The position numbers were made by a program, and so were the translations under genes. Below, piece after piece: positions 54,327-64,000 of a stretch of 64,000 nt of DNA (within the stretch, counting starts at the first letter, position 1; each line of letters opens with the position of its first letter). The notes below the pieces were generated by a model that was given only the letters and a program-made list of their open reading frames with translations, was not told the DNA's origin and did no database searches. The stretch is from Pollenia angustigena (taxonomy: Eukaryota > Arthropoda > Insecta > Diptera > Polleniidae), in contig OV884060.1 of NCBI GenBank assembly GCA_930367215.1, forward strand, positions 208,199,253 through 208,263,252, in the 5' to 3' direction.

Positions 54327-54537
54327 TGGTGTTTTCTTTTCTACAAAAAAGTGCGACATTTTATTTAAAAAAATGCAATTTGGTGCCTGTTTCATTAAAT
54401 TTTTGCTTCCAAAAAGGGTGAGTTTTTTAGAATAAGACAAGCCACCCTTTTCGGGAGCAAAATTTTTAAGAAACAGACTCCAAATTACATTTTTTTTTAA
54501 ATAAAATGTCACATTTTTTGTAGAAAAGAAAACACCA
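54327..54537. mobile_element. Palindromic MITE, TGGTGTTTTCTTTTCTAC ends, TTA duplication
   Basis: TTA at 54324-54326 and 54538-54540. Arms of about 100 bp pair TGGTGTTTTCTTTTCTACAA with its inverse, separated by a very short centre (GAGTTTTTTAGAATAAGAC). The 77-residue frame here is generated by the palindrome. Confidence 0.85.
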
Positions 54538-54734
54538 TTAGATAATATTCGGCGCAAACATCTCTTATATGAATTTTATATTTTTATAGGTTTTTTTTTT
54601 AAGATTTTGTTATTAAATTGTTGAATATTATTTGTTGTTTTTGTTTGGCTGCAGGTCCACGTAAATAAATAAAATAAAAAATAAAAATTCTTGATATTTT
54701 TGTTTTTTATATTTTTATTATTATTTTCCCAATA

Positions 54735-54763
54735 TTTCGGTTAGCATCGCTAACCATCTTCAG
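54735..54763 (-). ncRNA. Hammerhead-like ribozyme core (candidate)
   Basis: The minus strand reads CTGAAGA, one unpaired T, a 7-bp stem GGTTAGC / GCTAACC with a 3-nt loop, then GAAA. This matches the CUGANGA-stem-GAAA layout of the hammerhead core known in Penelope-like elements. The extra base before the stem and the lack of an obvious helix I make activity doubtful. Confidence 0.45.
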
Positions 54764-54926
54764 GGGTCTGAATAAATAAATACAATAATAATTATTATTA
54801 ATATTAAACAAAAAACAAAACATAATATTACAAAGATAATTACATGTAAGCAATTAAAAAATATAATAACACAAAACTTCACATTAACACTTGCGCCTCT
54901 ACTTATTAGATTTTCTTAACTAAAAT

Positions 54927-55088
54927 TTAGTTTTTCGATCGTCTGTTTTTGTTTATTAATTGTCTGTATATGTGTGCACAATTTTCGGTGTCTTGTCGGT
55001 AATTGAGACGAAGCTGTGGATTAACATCAATAATATGCAGCATCTCCAATGTAAATCTTCTTGTTGAATATTGTGTCTTCAAATGAGC
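54927..55088 (-). pseudogene. Penelope-like protein C-terminal tail
   Basis: The minus-strand translation ends QYSTRRFTLEMLHIIDVNPQ, LRLNYRQDTENCAHIYRQLI, then NKNRRSKN and a stop at 54927. The pattern (K/R)RRxxEMxHI...N-R-DT-N...IY--(I/L)(L/I) is the tail that follows the GIY-YIG endonuclease of Penelope-like reverse transcriptases. About 53 codons survive with no internal stop; the reverse transcriptase and nuclease domains are lost to truncation. Confidence 0.7.
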
Positions 55089-55180
55089 AATTTTTAATTT
55101 TTAGGGCATATTTTTTTGCATTTTTCAGGGCATATTTTCCAGTTTTTTAATGCGCATAAAACGTGTTTTATGCTGATTAC

Positions 55181-55497
55181 TTTAAAAAATAATATTCTTT
55201 CCGTGAAGATTCAATAAAAAAAACATGTATTGTTTATACCTACCACCTATATTTAATTGATGAAAATGTATAAGTGTTAAAACAAAAGCTTTAACTTTTA
55301 ATTCAGTTATTTAAACATTTAAAACAAAAAATACCCATTTGTTTCTTGATAGAAAGTGTTTATAAAGTTTACACCAGTTGCAAGTAAAAAAAATCGTTAT
55401 AATAAAAAAATAATTGTCCAAGCACTACTGTACAAAAATTCCATAAATTTCACATTAATCAAAAAATATATTATATCGTTTTTTTTTTCGATATGCT

Positions 55498-55532
<35 letters not shown>

Positions 55533-57477
55533 GAAATTTTAATTCTACATAATTTTAAAGTGTGGGAGCAAAACAAAAAATCTCAAATAATTTAATAACA
55601 ATGAAAATAAAATGTTTGAAAAAAAATTACCTTTGTTTTAATTACAGGAAATATTTTAGTTAATCCCAACAATGATAAATAAATCGAGATGTTGTTGACA
55701 AAAGTTTTTAATTTTCATTATAATTTACACACTCACACTCAGATTTTTAGTTTAAATATTCTAAATTTATTTTTTAATATTTTATATTTACCAGATAGTA
55801 GATATTGAAATGTTTTTTGTATTTGTTTTCTTTTAATTTAATTATTTTTTTTTTCTTAATTTTCAATAAATTTTAAATTGATTTCCAAGATTTTTTTTTT
55901 TATTCATATAATTTTTGCATTGAAATTTATTTCATTCACCACACTAAATCCAAAGCAAAAAACATGGCATCTAAGCATTTTAGAGCAAAATGTTAAAGTG
56001 GGGGAGGAGAAATGAAGAAATGTTTTTTTAGATATTGTATGTATGCATGTAGATATATTTTTTTATTATAAAAAGGAGAAGACTTTATTCGCTTTTTTTA
56101 GATTTCTTATTTTTACTTTTCTTTTATTGACTATAGATTATTGATTCCGATAAATTTTGTTTGCAAAGAAATTTCTTTTATTCATCTTTATTTAAATTCA
56201 GGGTGTTTAATAGATTATTTTTTCCAATTCTTTATTAAAACACTTTTCATAATTCATTTAATTTTATTTATGTATATTGAAATTTTTTCTTTTAACTTGA
56301 ATTCAATTTTTAAATTAATTTAGCCGTAATTTACTTATACACATCAGAAAACACACGAAAATTATTTTTACTGCCGCAAACTTTTTTTTTATCATTTCTA
56401 CACAGTATTTATTATACATACTTTGTATATTTTGCTTATATGTTTTTGTATTTCAGACATTCACATTTAACTTTTTAGGGTACACTGCAAAAAACACAAA
56501 TAAAAAAAAATACATAATAATGATAAATGTGTATTGAAGATATAAAACGAAGAAAACGAAGAAGTCACAATCGAAATACCAGCAGACGTAGTAAAAGATG
56601 AAGCCAGTAACATACTCAGAAACACCAAAAACAAAAAAAAAAAAAAAAAAGATAACAGATTTACTTTTGTTATGTTGCACTTTGTTAACTTCGCGTACCA
56701 ATAATGTTTATGTTGACGATGATGATGAGCACACAACCAGCAACAACAACACCATTACCAAGCGCACTCACACTTCCATGCAAATGCATTCTACAAAGAG
56801 TAAAGTTAACAGAGTGAAAATGTAAAAAAAAAGACAGACATTTGACCAGTAGAACAGTTAAAAGTTTGTTTTTTTAAGATTAATTTCATTAATTTTCATA
56901 TTTTTTTTAAACAGTTCTTGCATTTTCTATAAAATTAATGTTTGTTAATATAATTTTTTACCCACATATTAAATTTACATATCTATACATATTTTGCTTT
57001 CTTTCTCTTTAACTCTAAGGTTGTCACTTTTTTCTTTAATTATTGTAAAGTTCGAATAAAAAAAGACAATGAAAACTGGCCACACACATTAAAAAAAAAA
57101 AAAAAAAGAGGAAACGAGAACAAGAACTAAATGACAAACATCCACATTTGTGTCGTTTTGAAAACAACCACCACAAAACACAATAGCAATAACATTTTGA
57201 CAATAAAATAGACGCGCATTTAAAGTAATTTTTCTTAGACGGCTGAAGCCAGCTGATTACGTAGCACTTTGACAGTGAGAAATGTGCTTGGACATAAAAT
57301 ATCTTAATAAAAAAGTTAAATAAAAAAAAAGGACTCAATTAACCGCTTACTGCAAAATAGGAAAAATACATGAGTTTTTAATTGCCAGGATTTGGGTACA
57401 TAGAAATAAATTTAATTTTTTTTTAATTTATGACGTTTAATAACGATAGAAATTTGCATTTTAATTGTTTTAAGAGT
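55181..57477. other. No gene; homopolymers and low-complexity DNA
   Basis: A 31-base T run (55499-55529), further T and A runs (56638-56650, 57093-57107), and CAACAACAAC / GATGATGATG stretches near 56715-56760. Frames at 56453-56825 and 57036-57338 are low complexity. Confidence 0.5.
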
Positions 57478-57560
57478 ACCCCGGTAGGTTAGTTGGTAGT
57501 AAGCTAGTCTATCAGTGTGAGGGATGCGGGTTCAATTCCCACCTGACCCTCTAGTCTGTT
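57478..57560 (+). repeat. tRNA-derived SINE head
   Basis: A-box-like GGTTAGTTGGTAGTAAG and B-box-like GCGGGTTCAATTCCC at tRNA-like spacing, followed by CACCTGACCC. It is the same family as 28680-28745. No cloverleaf-closing acceptor stem, so I call it a SINE. Confidence 0.7.
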
Positions 57561-57639
57561 TCACTAAAACAGGCTGAAGGGCTAAACTTATTTTAATTAA
57601 GGGCTAAACTTCTCTACATTAAGTAAGAATATAATTATA

Positions 57640-58225
57640 CCCAAACCACAATAATGGAGAGGGTATAATGCATTTGTGCTGATGTGTGTAACGCCTTAAA
57701 ATATTGGTCCTAGGCCCACCTTAAAGTATACCGATCGACTCAGAATCACTTTCTGAGACGAGCTAACGATGTCCGTCCGGCTGGCTGGCTGTCAATGTAA
57801 CCTTGTGCGCAAAGTACAGGTCGCAATTTTGGAGATAATTTGATAAAATTTGGGACATAGGTTCTTATTGGCACAAGGACCAAGCCTATTGAAAATGGTC
57901 CAAATCGTAGGACAACGAGGGATGATAGGGGGAATTTTCTTCCTCTCAGAAACTATCAAACCGATTTTAATGAAATTTAAAACATAGATAGAACCAAAAC
58001 TATATGGACACATAAGCTATACAGTTTTTCAAAAATAGGACCACAAGGGGAGGTAGGGGGCAATTGCTGCCTCTCACAAACTTTCAAATGATTTTAATGA
58101 AGTTTATAAACATAGATAAATTCAATATTTATATGGACATATAAGCATGATATGTTTTTTAATACTGTGGTGTAGGGTATCATATGGTCGGGCTTGACCG
58201 ACTATACTTTCCTACTTGTTTGTAA
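57640..58225. repeat. Dispersed fly-type repeat, fuller copy
   Basis: Opens ACCACAATAATGGAGAGGGT and closes GTAGGGTATCATATGGTCGG then CCGACTATACTTTCCTAC. In between are CACCTTAAAGTATACCGATC, CTGTC...CCTTGTGCGCAAAGTAC and two diverged internal units (AAAATTTGGGACATAG... and ATTTAAAACATAGATAGA...). This layout recurs widely in dipteran genomes; the element class is uncertain. Confidence 0.6.
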
Positions 58226-58652
58226 TTGTATTTGTAACTCTTAATAAATAAATAAAATATTTGGCCCTAAACTTCTGATCGACATTGAATAGCGAAATTT
58301 GTCTCCTGTCTGTCTACTATCCCTCGAGAGTTTGTCTTAAGGATATTTCACCTTCTGGTATAACATTATTCTTGGACATCAGGCGCAGTCAATACCTAGC
58401 ATTCGGCAAAAGTCACAAATTAACAAATCTCAAGAGATCGAGTACGATCTCGAGGTCATGGCCGATCAGAGATCCTATCTGGTACCACGGAAGTCAGTAG
58501 CCCCCCGTTGAGCAAGCACTGGAGGACTAACTTGTGATTGAGGCCTCAGAGGTATACTTCTTGTGCAAAATTATTTCTGTCTTTCAGGGGAGTTTTTCTG
58601 TTCTGTGGTTAAAACCCGAAGTTGCGGGAAGGGATATCCTTCAACTCGAAGT
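58226..58652. other. Unassigned, moderately GC-rich segment
   Basis: 58290-58640 is less AT-rich than its neighbours, and minus-strand frames give fragments such as IGHDLEIVLDLLRFVN and NVIPEGEISLRQTLEG that look protein-like. It may be a decayed retroelement gene, but I cannot name it. Confidence 0.3.
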
Positions 58653-58850
58653 CTGGGGTCTAATTACCGCATACGATATCGAGCAAAATTGATCGAAATT
58701 TTTTATTTTGGTATTATGATTCTCGATATCGAATGAAATGTATCGTAATTTGAGATGATAGCATTCGATATCGAGTAACCAAAGTCATTACTTCTCTCTA
58801 GTTTTCATTCGATACGATAGCTTACTCGATACGATAGCTTTTTCCCCCGT
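58653..58850. mobile_element. CTGGGGTCTAAT MITE, copy 2, right end decayed
   Basis: Begins CTGGGGTCTAATTACCGCAT and contains TCGATATCGAAT(G) blocks in the same order as the reverse of 41371-41607. The right terminus is not recognisable. Confidence 0.65.
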
Positions 58851-59689
58851 TTTTTAAGAGTTTTGCCTGTCGCTACTCAACAGATACTGCTGGTATATTT
58901 CCAAACGCAACGAAGAAGTAGACAGATCCAGCTCCTTAACAAGGGACTAGTGTATAGTGGGTGAATTCCAAAACGTCATTTGCAATGCAACCGAACAAAG
59001 TATTGTATTCCTAAACGCAACCATGTAATCTTTGACAATGTCATACGTCTCTAATTGTTTAATTACAGTTATCGATGCGCAAACAAAGGCAAGCATTGCA
59101 TCTAAAATTTTGTTGATGCTTTGTTGACATTTTTTTTTTTACAAAGTAAAGAAAATAGCACGTTATTTTGAATCGAAATAGTATCAAAACCAATGTGTTT
59201 TGGAACTCTCCCAATCATTCCGGGCTATTTACTCAAACTTTTACTTGTGTATAGTAGTTGCTCTCTCACTCAGTGGCGATTGGTTAACGATTGTTTGCCA
59301 GCTACTGGTTTAGATCCACCAAGAGATTAGGCAGGTGCACATGCAAATATTTTCCACATCTGTTTGTCTACGATATTAACAAATAACACATCGTAGGTGC
59401 AGGGGTTTTCTAACATAGGACAATTAAGTAAAACTAAAAAACTTAGTAGGTCAAAATGCCAAGAGGGCTCTCCAATACATTGATAAATCGAAAACGTTTT
59501 ATTATATTGTCCGCTGCACGTTCTAGTTTTGTTTTCAAGTTTTTTGCACATACTACTTGTCAAACTTCACAACAATTTAAAGCTGTGACGAAGGCTGCAC
59601 GCCAATTTTAAGCCCATCTCTTTTAAATATGTCATCAAGAAAACCACTTATAGAAACAAACGAAAAACTTGCTTACTAAAATTGCAATC
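58851..59689. other. No feature seen
   Basis: Unassigned. A 78-residue minus-strand frame (59327-59563) shows no known motif. Confidence 0.35.
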
Positions 59690-59808
59690 AGCTGATTTTT
59701 GACTGTAAATTGAAACATACAATTTTCAAAATATGAATGTATTAGTAAACAAGTGTGAGTGTGAGTAAACTTAAAACAAAATTTATAGCAAAACTTGATC
59801 GTGTGAAC
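59690..59808. repeat. GCCACACG MITE family, reversed diverged copy
   Basis: Reads, reverse complemented, CACACGATCAAGTTTTGC..., CACTCACAC, and ends near CAGCTGA, following 26106-26415 with lower identity. Confidence 0.55.
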
Positions 59809-59940
59809 CCCGAGTAAGACACATATTTTTAAATTTCATCTTTTGAATTTTAATGGAGTTCCAACAATTAGGGTTTAAAATATTACAAAATATATTAAAA
59901 AAATTATTTAAAACACTAAAAAAAGTTAAGTAAAGATATG

Positions 59941-60640
59941 GGTGCCTATTACGAACTAAATTTCGACAGCAGTCGAATTATCTGATCGAACGAATTTTCA
60001 TTTGGTATTATGGCGCGCATTTGATTTGAATTAACTTTTGTGATTTTGTTAATTCACAGTAGTACATTTTCGATCAGCTGTCACTTAAAATAAAATTAAA
60101 CGTGAGCACGGCGGAATTATGGTTGTCTTCAAATAATTTAGCTTCAGTGAGGTTTCATCCCACTTTTTTACATGCTGCAAATTATTTGGTCAAAAAAGAA
60201 TTTTGTTCCATAAGGAATATGAGCGTTTCCAACCGTCGAAATCAAATTGGTTTTCGTTGAAAAATTCGATGCACAACGAAATTTTCGACAGTGCTGCCAA
60301 CTCATAATACCAAATTAACATTCGATAGTCGATGTTCGACAGCCAGTGAAAATCGTTTATCGAATGTACCCAGTAAAAACTTCGCCTACAAAATAATGTG
60401 TTAAGTAATCAGACTTAAAAGCACTACTTACAATTCTACTGAAAGAACCAATGAATTTTACAAGGGATGTCCCAAAATGAACGCATTCAAAAGTAAATCA
60501 TTATTTTTTTTCTTCATACATTTAGAAATAAGTAGTTATAGAAGCAGTTATAGAAGAAAGCTGCTAAAAAACGAGTGAGAGAAGCTATTCTTTTTTAAAA
60601 AGTAAGCGAAGTTTTTACTCGGTAACTCATAATAGGGGCC
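59941..60640. mobile_element. MITE with GG(T/C)(G/C)CCTATTA termini
   Basis: Left GGTGCCTATTACGAACT and right (reverse complement) GGCCCCTATTATGAGTT are inverted and resemble the ends of 14017-17535. TTCGACAG and TCGAA motifs repeat inside. It is interrupted by the TA-flanked MITE 60369-60622. Confidence 0.65.
60369..60622. mobile_element. TA-flanked MITE, CC(C/G)AGTAAAAACTTCGC ends
   Basis: TA at 60367-60368 and 60623-60624. CCCAGTAAAAACTTCGCCTA is mirrored by AAGCGAAGTTTTTACTCGG. 254 bp, no coding content. Confidence 0.7.
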
Positions 60641-61143
60641 ATGTACTAAAATGTAGGTGCTAAAAGAACTGAAAAAATACGAAAATAGACTGGTCAAAGG
60701 TACACAATAGCATTACAGATATAGAATTCATATCCCATTAGAATCAATTGGAATAAAAAGATTAAAATATATGGACTTAGTAATGCACTATTTTCTTCCT
60801 TTTGAGGAAGAGAGAGGGTGTACCAATTTAAACAAGTTTGGATCTAAATCATTACTTAATGGCCGACTCCATATCCTGCTTATACACCTTTGGTTTTTAA
60901 AAAGTATACCAAAATATATAAAAAAAACTGTTTGTCTTTAAACACTTCAGGTTTTAATTAAAAAGTTTTAAAAAATAGTTGTTTAAAAGACTTACTATTC
61001 GTCTAGAAATTTACTTCAAAGTTGGAAAATACGAACTCTTCAAATCTAAAGCACTCCAATAACACAACATAAAAAGAACTAAACAAATTCTCGTCCCCAT
61101 TCTCGTATGCCAATAACCCTTTACAATATAAGAACAAGTTAAG
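60641..61143. other. No feature seen
   Basis: AT-rich unassigned sequence. Confidence 0.4.
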
Positions 61144-61151
61144 GTCACAAG

Positions 61152-61364
61152 CAAGGCGAATTAACTACAGGTGTTGTCGAAACGGCATCTGATTTTGACA
61201 GTTCGAGCTGATTTGTTTGGATTTGTTAGTGTTTTGCTAAGAATGGTGTACATTTGGAGCTAGTATGTATAAGCACTAACAATGCAATGCAAAAAACCCT
61301 ATGTTGTTTCTGTGGTTTTTGAATTGTTGCAGTTCCGACACCACCTGTAGTTGAATTCGCCTTG
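61152..61364. mobile_element. hAT-type MITE, CAAGGCGAATT ends
   Basis: Left CAAGGCGAATTAACTACAGG and right CCTGTAGTTGAATTCGCCTTG (reverse orientation) are inverted, continuing through TGTTGTCG / CGACACCA. Perfect 8-bp GTCACAAG flanks at 61144-61151 and 61365-61372. 213 bp. Confidence 0.92.
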
Positions 61365-61372
61365 GTCACAAG

Positions 61373-63778
61373 ATATGGGTTTGAGAAACACAAAAATAAT
61401 TGTAGCAGTTTGGCTGGCAATGAAGGGAAGTGGGTTCTTCGAAGTTAGAGGAAAATCAAGACACGAAGTTTTAATTTTTCGATAATTTACTTGATAGACA
61501 ATGACAACTTGTATGCTTTGAACCAAAACAAATTTTACATATTGTATGTCCACAAAAGGACATGCTCTAACTCAGTAAAGATTTAAAGCGAATTTTCTAT
61601 TAAATCTCTTCTATAGCCTTAATTTGCTTTAGTGTCTGCTTTAGGAAGATGACCAGTGATTGCGTATTGCCTTGCAGACATTTACATAGAAATAGTACCT
61701 ATTTCGCCTATTTTTATTGTTGGGAATTTGCGCTACATTTTCAAATAACTTTTAGTAAAAAATGTAGCATTAACTTTCTAAATTCACCCGTTTCCGAAGA
61801 ATTTTTGGCACAAATGGGTGAATCTACTCATTGTTTCGGCAAGTCACATTATAAGTCTTAAAATTCGAAGAAAGTAGGCATCCATTATTAATTTTCAATG
61901 TGATTTGCATTAATTATATCAAAAGATTTATGCAGTTCCATAGGTAGATCCGATTTTTTTTTTTTCTTCGAAATATCCACGTTTTTGAATACTGCGGAAC
62001 CGGATGAATATAAAAAAGCAATTAGCTAATGAATTCGGTTTCTTCTTAAAATAACTTTTTTAGTTTTTATTAACTACCTATGTACCTATTAAATATTGTA
62101 GGTATTTTATTATCTATGTATGTATGTATATTGCTTTAAATTTTAAATCATTAAACAAGTTATAGGTACCAACAAATTACACATTTCTTTATTCAGCATT
62201 TCTCCCATTTTGTATTAAAAAAATGGTGGTCATTTAGCAAAACTTCTTAGATTTTTCGTGCAAAACAACAAAAAAAGGAACACACATTTAGAAAAATCCA
62301 CTTTTTGCAACTCTCTCAAAATAATATTTTAATCTCTTTTAAACATTTTTTTCACCAAGTACTCCCTCTTACTTTTGATAAAGCTCTCTCGCTCTATAAC
62401 ACGTTTTTTTCGTTGTTTAGTATTATTATCTTTGCTCTTTATTACACACAGAACACTCAATAATATTTTTTTATTTTTATGCTTTTAATAAGAGCAAACA
62501 TGCTGACAAACAAACAAATATTGAAAACAAAACCACGTAAAATAACAATAATATTCTAAATAATTTTGTTGTTTTTCCTGCTTAACGCGACGAATTACCG
62601 AACAAAACTAAATTTACAAAATCATCCACAGAACGATTCGAGTCAAAGGCCTGCAAAAAAAATTTCAGACACTCAAACAAACTCGTATAAATAACAACGA
62701 TTTCGCAGTCCCCCAACACAGCAACAGCGCTGCTACAACATTCATATTCATTTGTACTTATTGTGTATTAAAGTGTGTTTGTATGTTTGTGTTTTGTTAA
62801 ACAATAAAAAATAAGAAAAAAAGTAAATAAAACAAAAAAAAAAATAATAATACACATATAAAACAAATCAAAATAGGTATGTAAAATGTGCACCCAAACC
62901 AAACAACCCAGCAATCCAACCAACCATCCATCCAGTCAGCCAGCCTGCCTGCCAGCCAGCAAGCGCTTCAGTTAAATTAAAGTTAGTAGGGGCAACAACA
63001 TGTAGAAGCATTAATGCCACAACACATTGCTACGAACAAAGGCAACAACTGTGGCAGCAGCAGCAGTTTTAACAGCAGCAACAGCTCCAATTGTAGACAA
63101 GTAAAATCTGAGGAGTAATAATCGAAGTAGAATAGTAAGGCAATGTAAAAAATATCAACAACAACGACAACGGCAGCATAGAAAGAAGACAACGCAAGCC
63201 AGCATATAAAATAATAATACTCTTACAACAAGCCGAATACGAAAAAAAACTAAGAAGAACAACAACAACTTAGAGCAACAGACAGAGTTGTACTCGTATG
63301 TAGGAAAAATTCATAATGTACTAGAGCATTATCAAACAAACAGCATAGAGTTAATATATGTACATATGGGCTAATCCATTAAATTTAAAATCTCCGGAGT
63401 ATACTGAAGGACATGCAGAGTCAAAACTTCCAAGAACCAGTTTAAACCGAAAATAGGTTCTCCAAACTTTACTAGATTTTAAATAAGGACTCGGAAACCT
63501 TAAGCACAACAAAATATTTTATTAACGGGAAAGAGCAAAATGGTAGAGACTTCCATTTAGATTCTTAACATTTTGGAACTCACAAAGAAGCCATGTCCGA
63601 TCTTGCAGACTGCCGAAGCACTCTAAAACAAGTTTCGATCGAAAAGAACACAAACTTCGGAATTTTTGCAGTCACGAATCTCGTTTTTTTCAAGGGCAAA
63701 ACTTTAGATTAAAAACCCCTAAAACTTTTATTTCACTAAAATGCTTGGACCTTGCCAACGTTCGAAACTCCACGTTAT
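61373..63778. other. No gene; simple-sequence region near the right edge
   Basis: Contains ACAAACAAA runs, CCAACCAACCATCCATCC and CCAGCCAGC-type repeats (62900-62965), and CAGCAGCAG / CAACAACAA trinucleotide stretches (63050-63270). Such sequence is common in fly 5' UTRs and introns, but no exon or splice pattern is evident. Confidence 0.45.
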
Positions 63779-64000
63779 TTAAATGAAGTTGCAGCAGTCG
63801 ATCTTTTCAAGGTAGTTTTCGACAACTTTTTCGCACATTTCGGGCGGTAACTCAGGGATAACTTGAAGAATGTTGGTTTTCAAATCCTCCTTATCCGCTT
63901 AGACACAGTCTTTGACTTAGACCCACAGTAAAGTCTAACGACGTCAAATTCCATAATCTTGGTCGACAAAACGTGATATTATGCGTTCTGGAAACTTATC
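63779..64000 (-). pseudogene. Mariner-type (DD41D-like) transposase C-terminal remnant, cut by window edge
   Basis: On the minus strand the 64000 end starts with RIISRFVDQDYGI, then in a second frame NLTSLDF (third catalytic Asp in TSLDF) and KDCV-ADK, and in a third DLKTNILQVIPELPPEMCEK, VVENYLEKIDCCNFI before a stop at 63779. The order matches ISRNG...W...SCDLTPLDFFLWGYVK-x-VYADKP...LK-NI...(I/L)PPEM--KV-ENW--R of DD41D-group transposases. The usual C-terminal RGGH-(x)DIIF is lost. At least two frameshifts. The element continues beyond the window. Confidence 0.72.

Larger units (their letters stand above)
54653..55088 (-). mobile_element. 5'-truncated Penelope-like element
   Basis: On the minus strand a coding tail is followed by an AT-rich 3' UTR and, near the 3' end, a hammerhead-like hairpin. 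Comparison with 51888-52786 shows that this block interrupts hAT sequence. The combination of a GIY-YIG-type protein tail and a ribozyme-like motif points to a Penelope-like retroelement. The 5' truncation fits target-primed insertion. Confidence 0.7.
53501..55172. mobile_element. hAT-type element, CAGGG(A/T)AACCA family, copy 2, one TIR lost
   Basis: This is the reverse-orientation relative of 51888-52786. The left end is CAGGGTAACCAGAAATATGC, and the right part contains AGGGCATATTTT and GCGCATAAAACGTGTTTTA. Perfect 8-bp copies of CTGATTAC flank it (53493-53500 and 55173-55180), yet about 20 bases of the right terminal repeat are missing. It carries insertions: a dispersed repeat (53905-54070), a palindromic MITE (54327-54537) and a Penelope-like fragment (54653-55088). 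Confidence 0.85.

Noticed and set aside
54324..54557. 77-residue minus-strand frame with mirrored FFSTKNVTFYL / NKMSHFFVEK ends
   Set aside because: It is the translation of a palindromic MITE; both halves encode related peptides because the arms are inverted copies.
56453..56825. Overlapping frames on both strands near 56.6 kb
   Set aside because: They depend on an A/T homopolymer run and GATGATGATG / CAACAACAAC repeats; frames on both strands over the same low-complexity DNA are expected by chance.
57478..57560. Functional tRNA gene
   Set aside because: It has tRNA-like promoter boxes only; no acceptor pairing, and a diverged copy at 28680-28745 shares the same body.

Overview
The window looks like intergenic or intronic DNA from a fly, probably a higher (schizophoran) dipteran. 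That is an inference from the AT-rich base composition, the CATA/GTAT and CAACAG simple repeats, and the mix of transposon families (DD41D and Tc1 mariners, hAT, PIF/Harbinger-type MITEs, Penelope-like, RTE- and I/Jockey-like LINE tails, tRNA-derived SINEs). I find no credible host protein-coding gene, no functional tRNA or rRNA gene, and no bacterial-type feature. Nearly all of the larger open frames are either decayed transposon proteins or chance frames in low-complexity or palindromic DNA.

Layout. 0-9 kb: a palindromic repeat; a DD41D mariner with a full-length but catalytically damaged transposase (897-2161); a decayed Tc1 element (2534-4045); several MITEs, including a three-level nest (5960-7760); and a hAT remnant (7995-8929). 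9-14 kb: an internally deleted DD41D copy (9868-10430); a non-autonomous element with a 9-bp target duplication that carries an 82-bp tandem array (10818-11590); and a hAT fragment (11629-13703). 14-20 kb: a deep Russian-doll nest (14017-17535) and a second clean hAT (18755-19688). 20-33 kb: many MITEs, a third mariner remnant (21373-22451), two LINE 3' tails, a SINE, and PIF-type elements inside one another (30461-31239). 33-39 kb: pogo-like TA-flanked elements and a hAT with recognisable transposase pieces (37008-38811) that hosts three further MITEs. 39-46 kb: mostly unassigned AT-rich DNA with a few MITEs. 46-55 kb: an inverted SINE pair inside a 14-bp target duplication, four hAT elements, a LINE tail, and a Penelope-like fragment with a hammerhead-like motif. 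55-64 kb: mostly unassigned sequence with a SINE, dispersed repeats, MITEs, and the 3' end of a fourth mariner-type transposase at the window edge.

The elements do not work together as a system; they form a stratified graveyard. The target-site duplications (8 bp for hAT, TA for Tc1/mariner/pogo, TTA/TAA for PIF-type, 9 bp for the array-bearing element, 14 bp for the SINE pair) define most element edges by direct reading and give a relative insertion order. The most interesting signals are the 82-bp array inside a transposon, the substituted catalytic residue in an otherwise intact transposase frame, the five-level nest, the PIF-type element with a small conserved frame, the inverted SINE pair, and the Penelope tail with its ribozyme-like hairpin. 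All family assignments rest on motifs and termini read by eye; no database search was possible.
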